From the NCBI RefSeq assembly GCF_046630445.1, contig NC_092333.1, positions 720,308,001 through 720,372,000 of the forward strand: 64,000 bases of DNA. Direction: 5' to 3'. Within the stretch, counting starts at the first letter, position 1. Every line of letters begins with the position of its first letter. The notes under the pieces are model-generated. The model saw nothing but the letters and a program-made list of their open reading frames with translations, did not search any database and was not told the origin of the DNA. The stretch comes from Rutidosis leptorrhynchoides (taxonomy: Eukaryota > Streptophyta > Magnoliopsida > Asterales > Asteraceae). The translations under genes and the position numbers were made by a program. Positions 35,285 to 47,185 of this stretch are shown here, piece after piece.

Positions 35285-37449
35285 ATATTCCCACACTTAA
35301 GCGTTGCTTGTCCTCAAGCAATATAGTCTTGAAACACTTGAATCACTTCTTTATTCTTCACACTTTGTACATAAGTGACTTCAATACAGCGGTATAAACA
35401 ATGATAGTAACGATGTGATTAAAGGTGGGTGTGTCTTTTTATGGTTGCCTCGGGTTTAGGTCAACGACACTGGCAATCAAATAGCCGATTTACTTTCGGT
35501 TTCCAAAGCAAAGTGCACATTTGAAAGGTGGTTTACAGTCCCACATGACTATAAAAATTTAGATCCTTAAGGAAATTGGATCTTTATGAAAACATTTGAT
35601 CTTTTGAAAATTCAAGCTAGATTTTACCCTAGATAAGTTTTCTGATTTGATCCATCATTGGTGTTGCAAAATATATTTGTGGATCAATATTTTGGCTAAA
35701 ACTTTTAGGTTCGTGTAATCCACTGCTATCCCGGTATCGGAAAGTACACATCCAGTTTACTTGTTCCGTATATTATCTTTCGGTAAACTACCGTCCGGTT
35801 GTAAAGGAAAGCGATGAACAAGAAACTGTTAAGGCAATGTCCCGTGACATGCAGATGATTATGGTCTTTTTTAACGTGTCGGATGCTAGAACTATCCTTG
35901 GTAGGAGCAATAGTAAAGATCATCCTATAATTTTTCGGTCTGGCACAAGGTCCTGTCTTCGACCATGCTATGCAACCACCGTTCTTACGGTTGACACCCG
36001 ATTTAGTTCAGGTGACCTAATGAATTCCAGGTGAATTCCTAGGATTTTACGTTCAATGAATGTATTGAAAATGGATTTTCAGAAAACAAATCGGTTTGTA
36101 GTTTTGATCAAAATATTTTCTCGTTCAAGCTCGAGTTTAGATATCATTGAATTCCATGAGTTTGAATTCTCAATCTTTAAGGTCAATCTCAAGGATTGAG
36201 TAATATCAGGCTTAAAAGCTGATTTTTAATCTTTAAGGAGATTATCCTTTCTGGGGATCTGATTCATTAGTCTTATCAAGCTAATTTGCACGGTGCCTCC
36301 CCATTGTACGAGATAAATCCTTCTCATGGTTAGGATAAATCTGACCACTTGGCGACCCTGTTTAATGCTGAGGTCCGTGGATTTCCTGCTGATTTTAGTG
36401 ATGACTTTTCTAGATTTTTCGTCAACCTACAGCTGGTCTGGACGACAACTTCATGACCTAAATCAAGAAGCGCGTGTTTTTTTCGGAAGACTTTACTTCC
36501 TTTTAGTGATGGAATTGATTCATCGTGTAGATCCATCTTTTCTTTTCTTTCATCGGGTAAAACAGTTTAGTTTAGTCCAAAGCAAAAGTATTTTCAGTTA
36601 TTTGTTACAGATATATGTGACATATGTTTAAGATAACTTGGTAAATTTTCCCACACTTGGCTTTTATTTTCCTTTTTATCGTCCTCTATTCCATTTTAAA
36701 TGAATTTTGACATTTTAGTTTGTTTCTTAATTTATGTTCTTTCTGAGATAACAATAATTTCGGTGTTAAAACCTAGTTTTATCGTTCATAAATATGTATA
36801 AACATGATTTGAATTCATTTAATTGAAAAATTTTACTAGAATTGGGTAGTCAGTATATAAGACTAGGGCTGTTCTTTTTTATCAGAGAGCACTAGATTCT
36901 AATACAACTACTGCTTTACTAGTATTTTTAATGGTAACCAAGTGTATAAAGTAAAAAATTTTAAAATCCGAAAGAATTTAACCCCTTCCCACACTTAAGA
37001 TCTTGCAATGCCCTCATTTGCAAGAAATCAGAAACAATTTAAATTATTGAGGGTTATTAGTGTAGAAAAATGATTAAATTTTACCAAAGTTTCAAACATA
37101 TTGTCGTTTGATTGTTGAATGATAAATGGTGCACGTCATTTGTTCATTCCGTCTTGTTGTTATTTCACATATATTTTGCATCTTTGTCGTCAAAATTACT
37201 TGCTTTTGCTGAACTTAATGCCAGTCTTTGAAAACGCGTTGTTTTACCCTGTTTTGTGCATAAAATAGAATACATACAATACAAATATAATCATACATGC
37301 AATTTGAAATGGAACTTTGGCATCCCACTTTCAAACTATAAGAAAAATATTAGTACACAATAATAATAAGAATATCAAACATTACATAAACGTAATAAAA
37401 TGTTAAGTGTTTAAAATAAAAATAAAAATTATAAATTACCAACTTATCT
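35285..37449 (-). other. Athila 3' untranslated region with repeated polypurine-like motifs
   Basis: Non-coding stretch between the 525-aa ORF and the 3' LTR. On the sense strand the motif AAGTGTGGG (cccacactt on plus) occurs at 35290-35298, next to the LTR as the presumed polypurine tract, and again at 36650-36658 and 36988-36996; a fourth copy overlaps the gag-pol stop at 41572-41580. I see no convincing gene: frames such as 36326-36631 have no recognisable domain. Confidence 0.6.
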
Positions 37450-39810
37450 CTACTGATCAGGAGGTGGGTTAGGAGGAAAATTAGGATATGGATCCCAATT
37501 CATGTTCGCGTCCGGGTTCCATGGCTGATTATAGGTGAACTGGTATGCTGCGTCATAATCATATGAATCATAGGGTGGTCTCATTTCTGGCTGATGTGCG
37601 GGATAGTATGCGGGTCGGGTCGGATAATACATCTCGCCAGGCTGCAACTGGCTTATAATTTGGCGCTGATGATAATCCCATCGGCCATGCTCTCGTTGCC
37701 GGGAATGCTCGTAGTCATTCCGACGTTGCCATGCCTCGTACTGCATATGCCTATCATAGTTTGTCATGTATTCATCCTCCATACGAATGCCTAAATCAAG
37801 AGCAGTCTCCCGAACAACTCCTATAATGTTGTTCGCCTCTTCCATTTCGTCATCCGAACCTCTTTCTACCTGTCGCTGAGGTCCCTCGTAACGATATACC
37901 CGACCACGTCTCATCAATAATACCCTTGCACCGTGATAAAGGTTTGAACTTATAGTTTCACCTTCGTCCTCTATTTCGTTCATTGGACCCCCTTGGTGCT
38001 TATCCACACCTAAATACTCTCCAATGAGAGTAATGAAAATACCACCACCTATAATACTCCCCGATTTCATCCCCGAAACTACATTAGCGAGATAATAACC
38101 AACACAATAGGGAATGTTAACGAAACTCCTCGGGTCTCTAATACACTTGAGGTAGAACAAATCGTTTACGGTCAATTTCTCCTTATTCTTACCCCTTTGT
38201 GTAATTGTGTTTGCTAAGAATCTATGAATCACCCGGAGTTCAGCTCTATCTATATCTAAGTATGTATGATTTCCACTGGCGTGAAATTCATTAAAGTGGG
38301 ACATACGCCTCCAGACGGCGTTAATATCAAATTCCCTATCTATCCTTTCTCCTTGGGCAATCAGGCTATTACAGTCGGGGCTCAAAAGTTCAGCAGGGGT
38401 GTAAATCTGTAAGGCCCTGGCTAAATCTATCATGGACATTCTGTACATGCGTCCACCTAACAGAAATCTAATAAAGCTTCTATCATCTATCCTCCTAACA
38501 TCACTGTTTAACTTAATAGTACTAAGTAATTCTATACACCATTCCCTATATATGGTTCTACGAATGGAAAATAGGCGCATCCAATCGTTAAACTGAGAAT
38601 TACCATACCTTTGCACCAATAATTCCCGAATCGGTTCGGCAAGGTCAACTGTTTCCAAAGGTACCCAGTCAATTGCCCTTGGCATTTCAACAACCTTAAA
38701 GTAGAGAATGTGCATGTTCTTTTGATAATCTGGATACTCTATCCAACATCGATCAAATCTCAGATTTGGGTGTAACTGATCTTCATTAATGTCTAAGCTC
38801 AGAATCATTTGATGTGGAGCGAATTGACGAAACTGATTCATGAATAATTGATCTTGATCGTGATAAGGAATATGTTGCTCCTCATGTTCTTCTTCTTCTT
38901 GTTGCATATGTTGTTCTTGTTCATGAAACATTTCCGGTTCGGGCTCTGGTTGTCTGGACGATGATGCACCGTCCGTATCTGTATTTCTCTGCAAAACACA
39001 TTAAACACAAAATTTGTGCATCCAAATATGCATTAGTGTTAGCAAAATAATAACTTGAAACAATTATGATGACATGTTCAATTCATAACACATTTTATAC
39101 ACATTTTCTTAACAATAACAATTCTACACTTTTACATACGAAAATGTGTACAATGTTTTATCACATTTAAACTTTTAAACATGTCAACAATAATCATTAT
39201 AGCAATTAAACACTTGTTACATGGCATTCAAATCAAACTAGTGCTCATTTTCATATTTTTGTCAAGTCTACACTTTGTCAAATAAGCATATACGAAAAAT
39301 GTACATCAAGTTCATAAGCATTTATCTCAAATAACATGCCAAAATAATCATTACTAGCAATGAAACAAGTTTAAAATGGCCTTTACATTAAATTATCCAA
39401 GTTCATGAATTTTTTAGACTTAAAAAGTCTACTTTAATTCTCAAAAACATGTTTAGGCTCAAAGTTTGGATCAATTAACTACCTAAACATGTTACACTAC
39501 TTAATTTAGCAACAATTCATGACAAAAATCGGCCATAACCTGTTTATATCAAAAAGCCCCAAATTGCTCAAGAACACAAACCCTAGATTCTTAAAAATTT
39601 GAAGTTTTTAGCTTCAATTTATGTTAAATAGCTTCAATCTAGGATATACATGCATAATATAACAACAATTTAGCTCTAATTACACCTAAAATTAACAAAA
39701 TCAAAATATAAAATTTCTAGCTCAAGAACACAAAAATTCGAATTTAAAGAGATTAGGGGTGAAATCTTTACCTTTCTCCTGAAGGGGTTGAGACTACTGA
39801 ATCTAGGCAT
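37450..39810 (-). CDS. Athila downstream (env-position) protein, two exons, 525 aa predicted
   Basis: The long frame 37450-38988 has no ATG at its start; it opens at a good acceptor (TTTTGCAG^AG, AG at 38989-38990). Upstream, ATG at 39810 begins MPRFSSLNPFRRK, ending at a donor (AAAG^GTAAAG, intron from 39771). Joining 39810-39772 to 38988-37450 keeps frame and gives 525 aa. After an acidic Glu/Gln-rich region comes a core like the Athila ORF-1 family (WMRLFSIRRTIYREWCIELL, FLLGGRMYRMSMIDLARALQ, KLTVNDLFYLKCIRDPRSFV), then a Tyr/Pro/Asn-rich tail. No clear signal peptide or membrane segment, so 'envelope' describes position only. A palindrome/TATA-like module lies ~120-190 bp upstream of the ATG, suggesting its own promoter. 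Role unknown. Confidence 0.78.
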
Positions 39811-39927
39811 GATTGTTGTGAAGTTTTGCAAGAAATTTGGTGAAAAATGGCGGATTTTTTGAGAGTATTTGGGTGCAAGTTCGTGTATATGTGTGTGTAT
39901 TGTGAGAAAGAAACAGGCCGCTGGAAC

Positions 39928-40001
39928 TTTTTGTATCTGACCAGATTTTACTCATCATGCGAGTCGCATGATATATGCCTACACCCCATGCGAGTCGCAT
40001 G
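39928..40001 (-). promoter_or_regulatory. Internal promoter-like module ahead of the spliced Athila ORF
   Basis: CATGCGAGTCGCATG at 39956-39970 and 39987-40001, starts 31 bp apart. Sense strand then reads 'gagtaaaatctggtcagata' and CAAAAAG, aligning with 'gagtaaaaatgttggtcagg' and TATATAAAG in the LTR, so this is a diverged copy of the LTR promoter block. It sits ~120-190 bp before the ATG at 39810 and is followed by a leader (acaccaaatttcttgc-type) typical of a plant 5' UTR. The TATA element itself is degenerate (TACAAAAAG). Confidence 0.6.
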
Positions 40002-40137
40002 GGGTCTGATTTCTGGTATTTTAATTTTTTTTTTTTTTTTTTATTATAATAACCTTATACTTTTAAAACTTAGAATTAATAAAATTTTAAAATTTTGTTT
40101 CTTTTTAGGACGAGGTCGTTTCGGGACGATGCCCTAG

Positions 40138-40990
40138 TCCGTCCCTCGACAAAATTTTAAAATTTGTCAATTTCAAGCAATTGTTTTAAAAGCTTAGATT
40201 TTTGGATTTTTTAATTTTTTTGGCATACTTTAAATCAATAAGATTAAAAATAATGATAATAAAAGTTCTCGTCCCTCTCTCGGGTAAAGCAATTTCGGTT
40301 TAATGACCTAGTCTTCAACTTACGACGAATTTTAAAAATCATATTTTTAACTTAATGAGATAAAGTAAATTTTTGTTTTTAAATTCACACAACTTAAATA
40401 TGAAATTCAAAATTAATATTAAAAATTCACACCAAACTTAAAATTTGAAATGCATAAAATTAAAAATTCATATTTTAAAAATTAAAAATTCACACCAAAC
40501 TTAATTTAAAAATTTATAAATTCATATCAAACTTATATTAATTTTTCAAATATTTACAATTTTAAATATATTGTTTTTACAGAGTTTACAATATTAATTT
40601 AAGATTTAAATATTAATTTTAAATATGGTAAAAATAAAATTAAAAATCTTTTTGTCTTTTTATCCCACTTTAATCAATCAAATATTATCAAAAATATGCG
40701 CCCCTCTTTTCGGTAAAGTAATTTCGGTTCCAAGACCTAATTTGACTCATGACGAATTTTTGAAATATTTTGGGTTGATTGATTAAAGATAGTTATACCT
40801 TAAGAATAAACGTTAAATTTCGCAGTGATGTAATAAATTTTTTGAATGATATCAATAATTTCGGTCGCCAAACCTAATTTTATTCAATACCAATTTAATA
40901 CTTTTTAGCGAACAAATTAGCGTTTATTATCAAAAGGTTAAAAATAAAAAAAAATAAAAACTGTACAAACATACCTGTGAAATAGATTTC
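40138..40990 (-). other. Athila intergenic spacer
   Basis: AT-rich, no gene. Contains repeated 'aattaaaaattcacaccaaa'-type units (40440-40530) and two 'ggtaaag(c/t)aatttcggtt' blocks (40282, 40712) suggesting an old internal duplication. Confidence 0.5.
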
Positions 40991-41407
40991 TTAGTTATAT
41001 GATCTATTCCATTCATAAGATAGTCGGTTTAATTGATTTTCCATGGCTGCATAGGCGTAACCTCGAGCATTCAGTGTCTTTTCTTCTAAACATATGAACG
41101 GTCCGTCTCTGCATAAAGTAACAAATTCGGTATTTGAATAGGTTTGATTATTTGAACATTTACCTCCATGTGACCATTTTCCGCATTTGTGACATCGTTC
41201 TAGGTGTCGTGCTCTTCTTTTCGCTGCGGATTTTGATTTTCCTTTACCAAATTGTAACTTATTATCTTCGCATCTGGATTCTTTTCTAACTCCGTCCATT
41301 CTTTCTCTGATTATTGATACTAATTCACTCGGTAGTATGTCATTATTACGTTTAGTGATCAAAGCGTGTAGCATTAGACCATGGTTTAGTTCACAGGCAG
41401 TCTTCAT
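40991..41407 (-). CDS. Athila accessory ORF: 138-aa basic zinc-finger protein
   Basis: Intact frame ATG 41407 to TAA 40991, between gag-pol and the spliced ORF. Residues 1-45 are probably helical (LMLHALITKR, LPSELVSIIRERMDG). Residues 54-67 are strongly basic (GKGKSKSAAKRRAR), a nuclear-localisation or RNA-binding type patch, directly followed by Cys72-X2-Cys75-X4-His80-X3-Cys84 (CHKCGKWSHGGKC), one residue shorter than a retroviral zinc knuckle. The order short helical start, Arg-rich patch, compact Cys/His finger recalls the cysteine-rich nucleic-acid-binding proteins of carlaviruses; that likeness is a pattern judgement, not a search result. A pyrimidine-rich acceptor (TTTTTTTAG^G) lies ~12 nt before the ATG, so it may be expressed from a spliced RNA. 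Not a standard Athila gene as far as I know. Confidence 0.6.
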   Translation of the reverse strand: MKTACELNHGLMLHALITKRNNDILPSELVSIIRERMDGVRKESRCEDNKLQFGKGKSKSAAKRRARHLERCHKCGKWSHGGKCSNNQTYSNTEFVTLCRDGPFICLEEKTLNARGYAYAAMENQLNRLSYEWNRSYN

Positions 41408-41578
41408 TTTGTAAAAACCTAAAAAAATAAAAATTCAGAATGGGGGGAGAAGACTAGTTCTTTAGGGTCTGCTAGGGAAAGACCATACGTGTTCCATTTT
41501 CGAGAACTACACGAAAACAGACAATCTAACTCTAACAGAAATACATATTATCCTTTAAAGACTTGATTCTCCCCACAC

Positions 41579-44500
41579 TTAGTTAGCTGTGGTGTCGAAA
41601 TTGTGATTAACTTCGTTGTCGACTTCCATCGGACCATGTATGTAATGTTTAACTCTGTGACCATTAACTTTAAATTCAATCCCATTTGAATTTATCAATT
41701 CTATCGTTCCGTATGGGAAAACTCTTTTGACTATGAATGGTCCAGACCATATTGATTTCAATTTTCCAGGAAATAGCTTGAATCGTGAATTGAAAAGAAG
41801 AACTCTGTCTCCTTCTTTAAATTCTTTTGAACTTCTGATTCTTTTATCATGCCATTTCTTCGTTCTTTCTTTATAGATTAACGAATTTTCGTATGCTTCA
41901 TGTCTTAATTCTTCTAATTCGTTTAGTTGACTTAATCGTAGACGTCCGGCTTCATGTAAATCAAGATTACATGTCTTCAAAGCCCAAAATGCTTTGTGTT
42001 CAATTTCTACTGGAAGATGACATGCTTTTCCATAAACAAGTCTAAAAGGTGTGGTTCCAATTGGAGTTTTGTAGGCTGTTCTAAAAGCCCAGAGTGCATC
42101 CTCCAATTTAATGGACCATTCCTTTGGATTTGATCCTACGGTTTTCTCTAGAATACGTTTTAAAGCTCGGTTGGTATTTTCAACTTGTCCACTTGTTTGT
42201 GGATGATATGCGGTGGAGATTTTATGAGTTACTCCATATCTTTTAAGAACTTTCTCAAGTTGATTATTACAGAAATGAGTACCCCGATCACTTATTAAAG
42301 CTTTCGGTGTTCCAAACCTTGCAAAAAGACGTTTTAAAAAGTTGACTACAACTCGTGCATCGTTAGTTGGGAGAGCTTGTGCTTCCGCCCATTTAGATAC
42401 ATAATCAATGGCTACGAGTATATATAGATTATTATGAGATTTTGGAAATGGACCCATAAAGTCAATACCCCAAATGTCAAATACTTCACATACTTGGATG
42501 ACATTTTGTGGCATTTCATCACGTTGACTTATTTTTCCGGCCCTTTGACATGCATCACAGGATTTGCAAAGAAGGTGTGCGTCTTTGTAAATTGTAGGCC
42601 AATAGAATCCAGCTTCATAAACTTTTCTTGCTGTTAGTTGAGGCCCATAATGCCCTCCTGTTGGTCCTGTGTGACAATGGTTTAAAATTTTACTAGCTTC
42701 ATCTCCAAATACACATCGGCGTATTATTCCATCGGGACAACTTTTAAACAAATGTGGATCTTCCCAGAAATAGTGTTTTATATCACTGAAGAATTTCTTT
42801 CGTCTTTGGTACGATAATCCTTTTTCAAGGAATCCACAAACTAAGTAGTTTGCATAGTCTGCAAACCATGAGATTTCTTTATAATCTATCTTCAATAGAT
42901 ATTCATCAGGAAAGTTGTCTTGTATGGCCGACTCATTTAGAACTTCTAATTCGGGATTTTCAAGACGAGAAAGATGATCAGCGGTGAGATTTTCTGCTCC
43001 TCTTTTATCTCGGATTTCAATATCAAACTCTTGTAAGAGTAAGATCCAACGGATTAATCTTGGTTTAGCATCTTGTTTTGAAAATAGGTATCTAAGAGCA
43101 GAATGGTCGGTATAGACCACCGTTTTTGCTAGAACGAGATATGATCGAAATTTGTCAAAAGCAAAGACAATAGCAAGGAGTTCTTTTTCAGTAGTTGTAT
43201 AGTTCGTTTGTGCTCCTTGTAATGTCTTACTAGCATAATATATAGGTTGAAATCGTTTTTCAATCCTTTGTCCTAAAACGGCTCCCATTGCAAAATCACT
43301 TGCATCGCACATTAGTTCAAATGGTAGATTCCAATTTGGTGTTATCATGATCGGCGCATTAGTGAGTTTTTCTTTAAGAATATTAAAAGATTTGATACAT
43401 TCATCTGAAAAGATGAATGGCGCATCCTTTTCTATGAGTTTATTCATAGGAGTGGCAATTTTAGAAAAATCTTTTATGAAACGTCGGTAAAAACCGGCAT
43501 GCCCTAGAAAACTCCTAACTCCTCTAACATTGGTGGGATGTGGAAGTTTAGCAATTACATCTACTTTAGCTCTATCCACTTCAATTCCTTCTTTTGAAAT
43601 TTTATGTCCAAGAACGATGCCTTTTTTAACCATGAAATGGCATTTCTCCCAATTAAGTACTAGATTTGATTTTTCGCATCTAATTAGCATTCGTTCCAGA
43701 TTAACTAGACATGATTTAAATGTATCACCGAAGACTGAAAAGTCATCCATGAATACTTCCATGCATTCTTCTATCATGTCATGAAAAATCGCCATCATAC
43801 ACCTTTGAAAGGTTGCAGGGGCGTTACAAAGTCCAAATGGCATTCTTTTGTAAGCAAAAGTACCATAAGGGCACGTGAATGTTGTTTTCTCTTGATCCTC
43901 GGGTGCTATTGGAATTTGAAAATATCCGGAAAATCCATCTAAAAAACAATAGTAACTATTTCCGGCTAATCTTTCCAACATTTGATCTATGAAAGGTAAG
44001 GGAAAGTGATCTTTTCTGGTGGCGTCATTTAATTTTCTATAATCAATACATACACGCCATCCTGTTACAGTCCTAGTAGGAATAAGTTCATTTTTCTCAT
44101 TTGTAATGACAGTCATGCCACCCTTCTTAGGTACGCATTGAACTGGGCTTACCCATGGACTATCAGAAATTGGATATATTAAACCTGCATCTAGCAGTTT
44201 AATAATCTCTTTCTTAACTACATCTTGCATATTAGGATTTAGTCTTCGTTGGCGTTGCACATACGTTTTATGACCTTCTTCCATAAGGATTTTATGTGTG
44301 CAATACGAAGGACTTATTCCTTTAATATCATGAATTTTCCATGCAATGGCTGGTTTATGAGCTTTCAACACAGAAATGAGTTGTGATTTCTCATTTTCAG
44401 TAAGAGAAGACGATATTATTACAGGTAATTCAGATTCACCATGTAAATAAGCGTATTCCAAATGGTTTGGAAGTGGCTTTAACTCTAATTTCGGAGGTTC

Positions 44501-47185
44501 TTCTATCGATGATTTATATCGATATCTGTCTTCTTCTTTTAGCATTTGAATTTCTTCTGTTGTTGGTTCATATCCATTAGCTATAAGTGTAGCTAACATT
44601 TCAGCTTCATCAATTGGTTCATTACCTTCTCCTAAAGAACATTCTCCTGTTCCTTGTAATTCTGGAAATTCTTCTAATAATTCTGCATGTGCATCTATAG
44701 TTTGAATATAATAACATGTATCATCTGCAGATTGTGGTTGTTGCATTGCTCTATCAACTGAAAAGGTAACACTCTCATCCTCTATACTTAGGGTCAGTTT
44801 CTTACCGAACACGTCTATCATTGCTTTAGCCGTGTTTAAGAATGGTCTTCCTAATATGAGAGGAACTTGAGAATCTTCTTCCATGTCCAAAACAACAAAA
44901 TCTACTGGAAATACTAAAGTACCAACTTTAACTAGCATGTTCTCCATTATCCCTCTAGGATATTTTACTGATCGGTCGGCTAGTTGTATACTTATTCTTG
45001 TTGGTTTCAATTCTCCAAGGTCTAGTTTAGCGTATAGTGAATACGGCATTAGATTTATACTAGCACCTAAGTCTGCCAATGCTTCTATTGAACTAAGACT
45101 ACCCAGAAAACATGGAATTGTGAAACTTCCTGGATCAGATAGTTTTTCTGGTATCTTATTCAACAGCACTGCTGAACAATTTGCATTCATAGTGACAGCC
45201 GAGAGTTCTTCCATTTTCTTTCTATTCGTGATTAGATCTTTCAAGAATTTAGCATATCTAGGCATTCCTGAAATTACATCAATGAAAGGAAGATTTACAT
45301 TTATCTGTTTAAACATATCCAAGAATTTGGATTGCTCGGCTTCAAGTTTTTCTTTCTTCATTTTACTCGGATAAGGAAGTGGTGGTTGGTATGGTTTAAC
45401 ATAAGGTTTATCCTTAACTGTGTTATCTTCATTAACCTTTTCAACTACCGGTTCTTTTTCCTTATCTTGATCAGGTTGTGGTTCTTGTGGAGTAGGATTA
45501 GTTTCATCAGAAGTTACAGGTATTTCCGGTGGTTTAAGTGTTGTACCACTTCTTGTGGTAATAGCTTTAGCTGTTTCATTTCGTGGGTTAGCATTTGTAT
45601 CGCTAGGTAGACTTCCCGGTTTTCTTTCACCTATTAACCTTGCTAGGTTACTTACTTCTTGTTCCAGATTTTGAATAGAAGCTTGTTGATTTCTAAATGC
45701 TTGAGCATTTTGTTCATTGGTTTGTTTCTGAGATGTGAAAAACTGCGTTTGAGTTTCAACTAGCTTCGTCATCATATCTTCTAAATTCGGCTTTTTATCA
45801 TCGGTTTGTTGTGGTGGTTTGTTTTGAAAATTTGGTCTTTGCTGATTATAAGTATTATTGGATACTTGTTGATTGCTAGGACCTTGTTGGTTGTTGTATG
45901 GAATATTTCGGTTATAATTCTGGTTTTGATTGTAAATCGGTCTTGGCGGTTGATAATTATTCTGATAATTATTTCCAGGCCTTTGGTTTATGTATGAAAT
46001 ATTCTCTCTTTGTTCCATTGTTAATTCAATACTGAGACAATCTTTTGTCAAATGTGGTCCTCCACACTGCTCACAACTAATTCGTATTGAGTGAATATCT
46101 TTAGTCATCTTTTCCATTCGTCGTTCCACAGCATCTATCTTTGCGGAAATGGAATCTAAGTCATGGCTAGAATCGGCTCTAGCTGCTTTAGATGATCTAA
46201 TGATATCTTTTTCTTGGTGCCACTCATGTGAGTGGGAAGCAGTATTATCAATAATTTTGTAAGCATCAGTTTCGGTTTTCTTCATAATAGAACCACCAGC
46301 TGCTATATCTATGTCTTTTCTTGTAGTGATGTCGCATCCTTGATAGAATATTTGTACTATTTGACAGGTGTCTAAACCATGTTGCGGACATCCTCTTAAT
46401 AACTTTCCATATCTTGTCCACGCCTCATATAGAGTTTCATTTGGTTTCTGTGTGAACGTAACAATTTCTGCTTGAAGTCTTACGGCTTTAGATGCAGGAA
46501 AGAATTGTTTAAGAAATTTGTCAATTAAAACGTCCCATGTATCGATCGCCCCTTCAGGTAACGATTCCAACCAATCTTTGGCTTCTCCCTTTAAAGTCCA
46601 GGGAAATAACATGAGATATATCTGTTCATCCTCCACTTCTCGGATTTTAATTAGTGTGCAGATCCTATTAAAGGTACGTAGATGTTTATTTGGATCTTCC
46701 TTCGGCGCACCACTAAATTGGCATTGATTAGTCACCATGTGTAGAATTTGTCCTTTGATTTCATAATCTGGCGCATTAATGTCTGGATGAGTAATTGCGT
46801 GACCTTGGCCAGTGCGTTTAGCTCTCATTCGGTCTTCCATACTTAAAGGTTCCAGATTCTCCATAATTGAATTTGTTGAATCGGTATCACTAGATGATTC
46901 TGATTTAATGGTTCGTTCCTCAACAATCTCTGTTTGAATGATTGGTGGTTCCGGAGGAAAGTTTAATGGTTCAGGATCTATGAACCGTTCCTGAATATTC
47001 TCTGGATTCTCAATTGTGAGGTCGGGTTCAAAAAATGGATTATCGGAAATTTGAACTGAAGTACTTGGTTGACTGGATGACGATTCTAAAGAAAAATCAA
47101 CGGCGGTTATATTTGCTAAACGATGTCTTGATCGAGTTACAGGTGGTGAACGTACAAAAGGTGATGAACGTCTTGCTCGGTGCAT
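41579..47185 (-). CDS. Athila gag-pol polyprotein, 1868 aa, intact
   Basis: One frame from ATG 47185 to TAA 41579. Gag spans about residues 130-560 with the retrotransposon gag core ([20 protein letters not shown], ~190-210) and a zinc knuckle Cys371-X2-Cys374-X3-His378-X4-Cys383, then Asn/Gln-rich linker. Protease has DLGA at 705-708 and ILGRPFL near 776. Reverse transcriptase ~1000-1190 has FMDD at 1145-1148 and [13 protein letters not shown]. RNase H shows Asp1294, Glu1335, Asp1360. Integrase has the His/Cys zinc region (about 1503-1546) and catalytic Asp1575, Asp1633, Glu1669 with D-35-E spacing. Protease and RT text ([20 protein letters not shown]) is of Athila type. All catalytic residues I can check are present. 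It makes the capsid, processes it, copies the RNA and integrates the DNA. Confidence 0.95.
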   Translation of the reverse strand: MHRARRSSPFVRSPPVTRSRHRLANITAVDFSLESSSSQPSTSVQISDNPFFEPDLTIENPENIQERFIDPEPLNFPPEPPIIQTEIVEERTIKSESSSDTDSTNSIMENLEPLSMEDRMRAKRTGQGHAITHPDINAPDYEIKGQILHMVTNQCQFSGAPKEDPNKHLRTFNRICTLIKIREVEDEQIYLMLFPWTLKGEAKDWLESLPEGAIDTWDVLIDKFLKQFFPASKAVRLQAEIVTFTQKPNETLYEAWTRYGKLLRGCPQHGLDTCQIVQIFYQGCDITTRKDIDIAAGGSIMKKTETDAYKIIDNTASHSHEWHQEKDIIRSSKAARADSSHDLDSISAKIDAVERRMEKMTKDIHSIRISCEQCGGPHLTKDCLSIELTMEQRENISYINQRPGNNYQNNYQPPRPIYNQNQNYNRNIPYNNQQGPSNQQVSNNTYNQQRPNFQNKPPQQTDDKKPNLEDMMTKLVETQTQFFTSQKQTNEQNAQAFRNQQASIQNLEQEVSNLARLIGERKPGSLPSDTNANPRNETAKAITTRSGTTLKPPEIPVTSDETNPTPQEPQPDQDKEKEPVVEKVNEDNTVKDKPYVKPYQPPLPYPSKMKKEKLEAEQSKFLDMFKQINVNLPFIDVISGMPRYAKFLKDLITNRKKMEELSAVTMNANCSAVLLNKIPEKLSDPGSFTIPCFLGSLSSIEALADLGASINLMPYSLYAKLDLGELKPTRISIQLADRSVKYPRGIMENMLVKVGTLVFPVDFVVLDMEEDSQVPLILGRPFLNTAKAMIDVFGKKLTLSIEDESVTFSVDRAMQQPQSADDTCYYIQTIDAHAELLEEFPELQGTGECSLGEGNEPIDEAEMLATLIANGYEPTTEEIQMLKEEDRYRYKSSIEEPPKLELKPLPNHLEYAYLHGESELPVIISSSLTENEKSQLISVLKAHKPAIAWKIHDIKGISPSYCTHKILMEEGHKTYVQRQRRLNPNMQDVVKKEIIKLLDAGLIYPISDSPWVSPVQCVPKKGGMTVITNEKNELIPTRTVTGWRVCIDYRKLNDATRKDHFPLPFIDQMLERLAGNSYYCFLDGFSGYFQIPIAPEDQEKTTFTCPYGTFAYKRMPFGLCNAPATFQRCMMAIFHDMIEECMEVFMDDFSVFGDTFKSCLVNLERMLIRCEKSNLVLNWEKCHFMVKKGIVLGHKISKEGIEVDRAKVDVIAKLPHPTNVRGVRSFLGHAGFYRRFIKDFSKIATPMNKLIEKDAPFIFSDECIKSFNILKEKLTNAPIMITPNWNLPFELMCDASDFAMGAVLGQRIEKRFQPIYYASKTLQGAQTNYTTTEKELLAIVFAFDKFRSYLVLAKTVVYTDHSALRYLFSKQDAKPRLIRWILLLQEFDIEIRDKRGAENLTADHLSRLENPELEVLNESAIQDNFPDEYLLKIDYKEISWFADYANYLVCGFLEKGLSYQRRKKFFSDIKHYFWEDPHLFKSCPDGIIRRCVFGDEASKILNHCHTGPTGGHYGPQLTARKVYEAGFYWPTIYKDAHLLCKSCDACQRAGKISQRDEMPQNVIQVCEVFDIWGIDFMGPFPKSHNNLYILVAIDYVSKWAEAQALPTNDARVVVNFLKRLFARFGTPKALISDRGTHFCNNQLEKVLKRYGVTHKISTAYHPQTSGQVENTNRALKRILEKTVGSNPKEWSIKLEDALWAFRTAYKTPIGTTPFRLVYGKACHLPVEIEHKAFWALKTCNLDLHEAGRLRLSQLNELEELRHEAYENSLIYKERTKKWHDKRIRSSKEFKEGDRVLLFNSRFKLFPGKLKSIWSGPFIVKRVFPYGTIELINSNGIEFKVNGHRVKHYIHGPMEVDNEVNHNFDTTAN

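Noticed and set aside
37450-39810. True viral envelope glycoprotein
   Set aside because: No signal peptide, membrane anchor or glycoprotein features; only the position matches.
44883-45374. 163-aa and other plus-strand frames inside 41579-47185
   Set aside because: Antisense shadows of the intact gag-pol; no independent domain or promoter.
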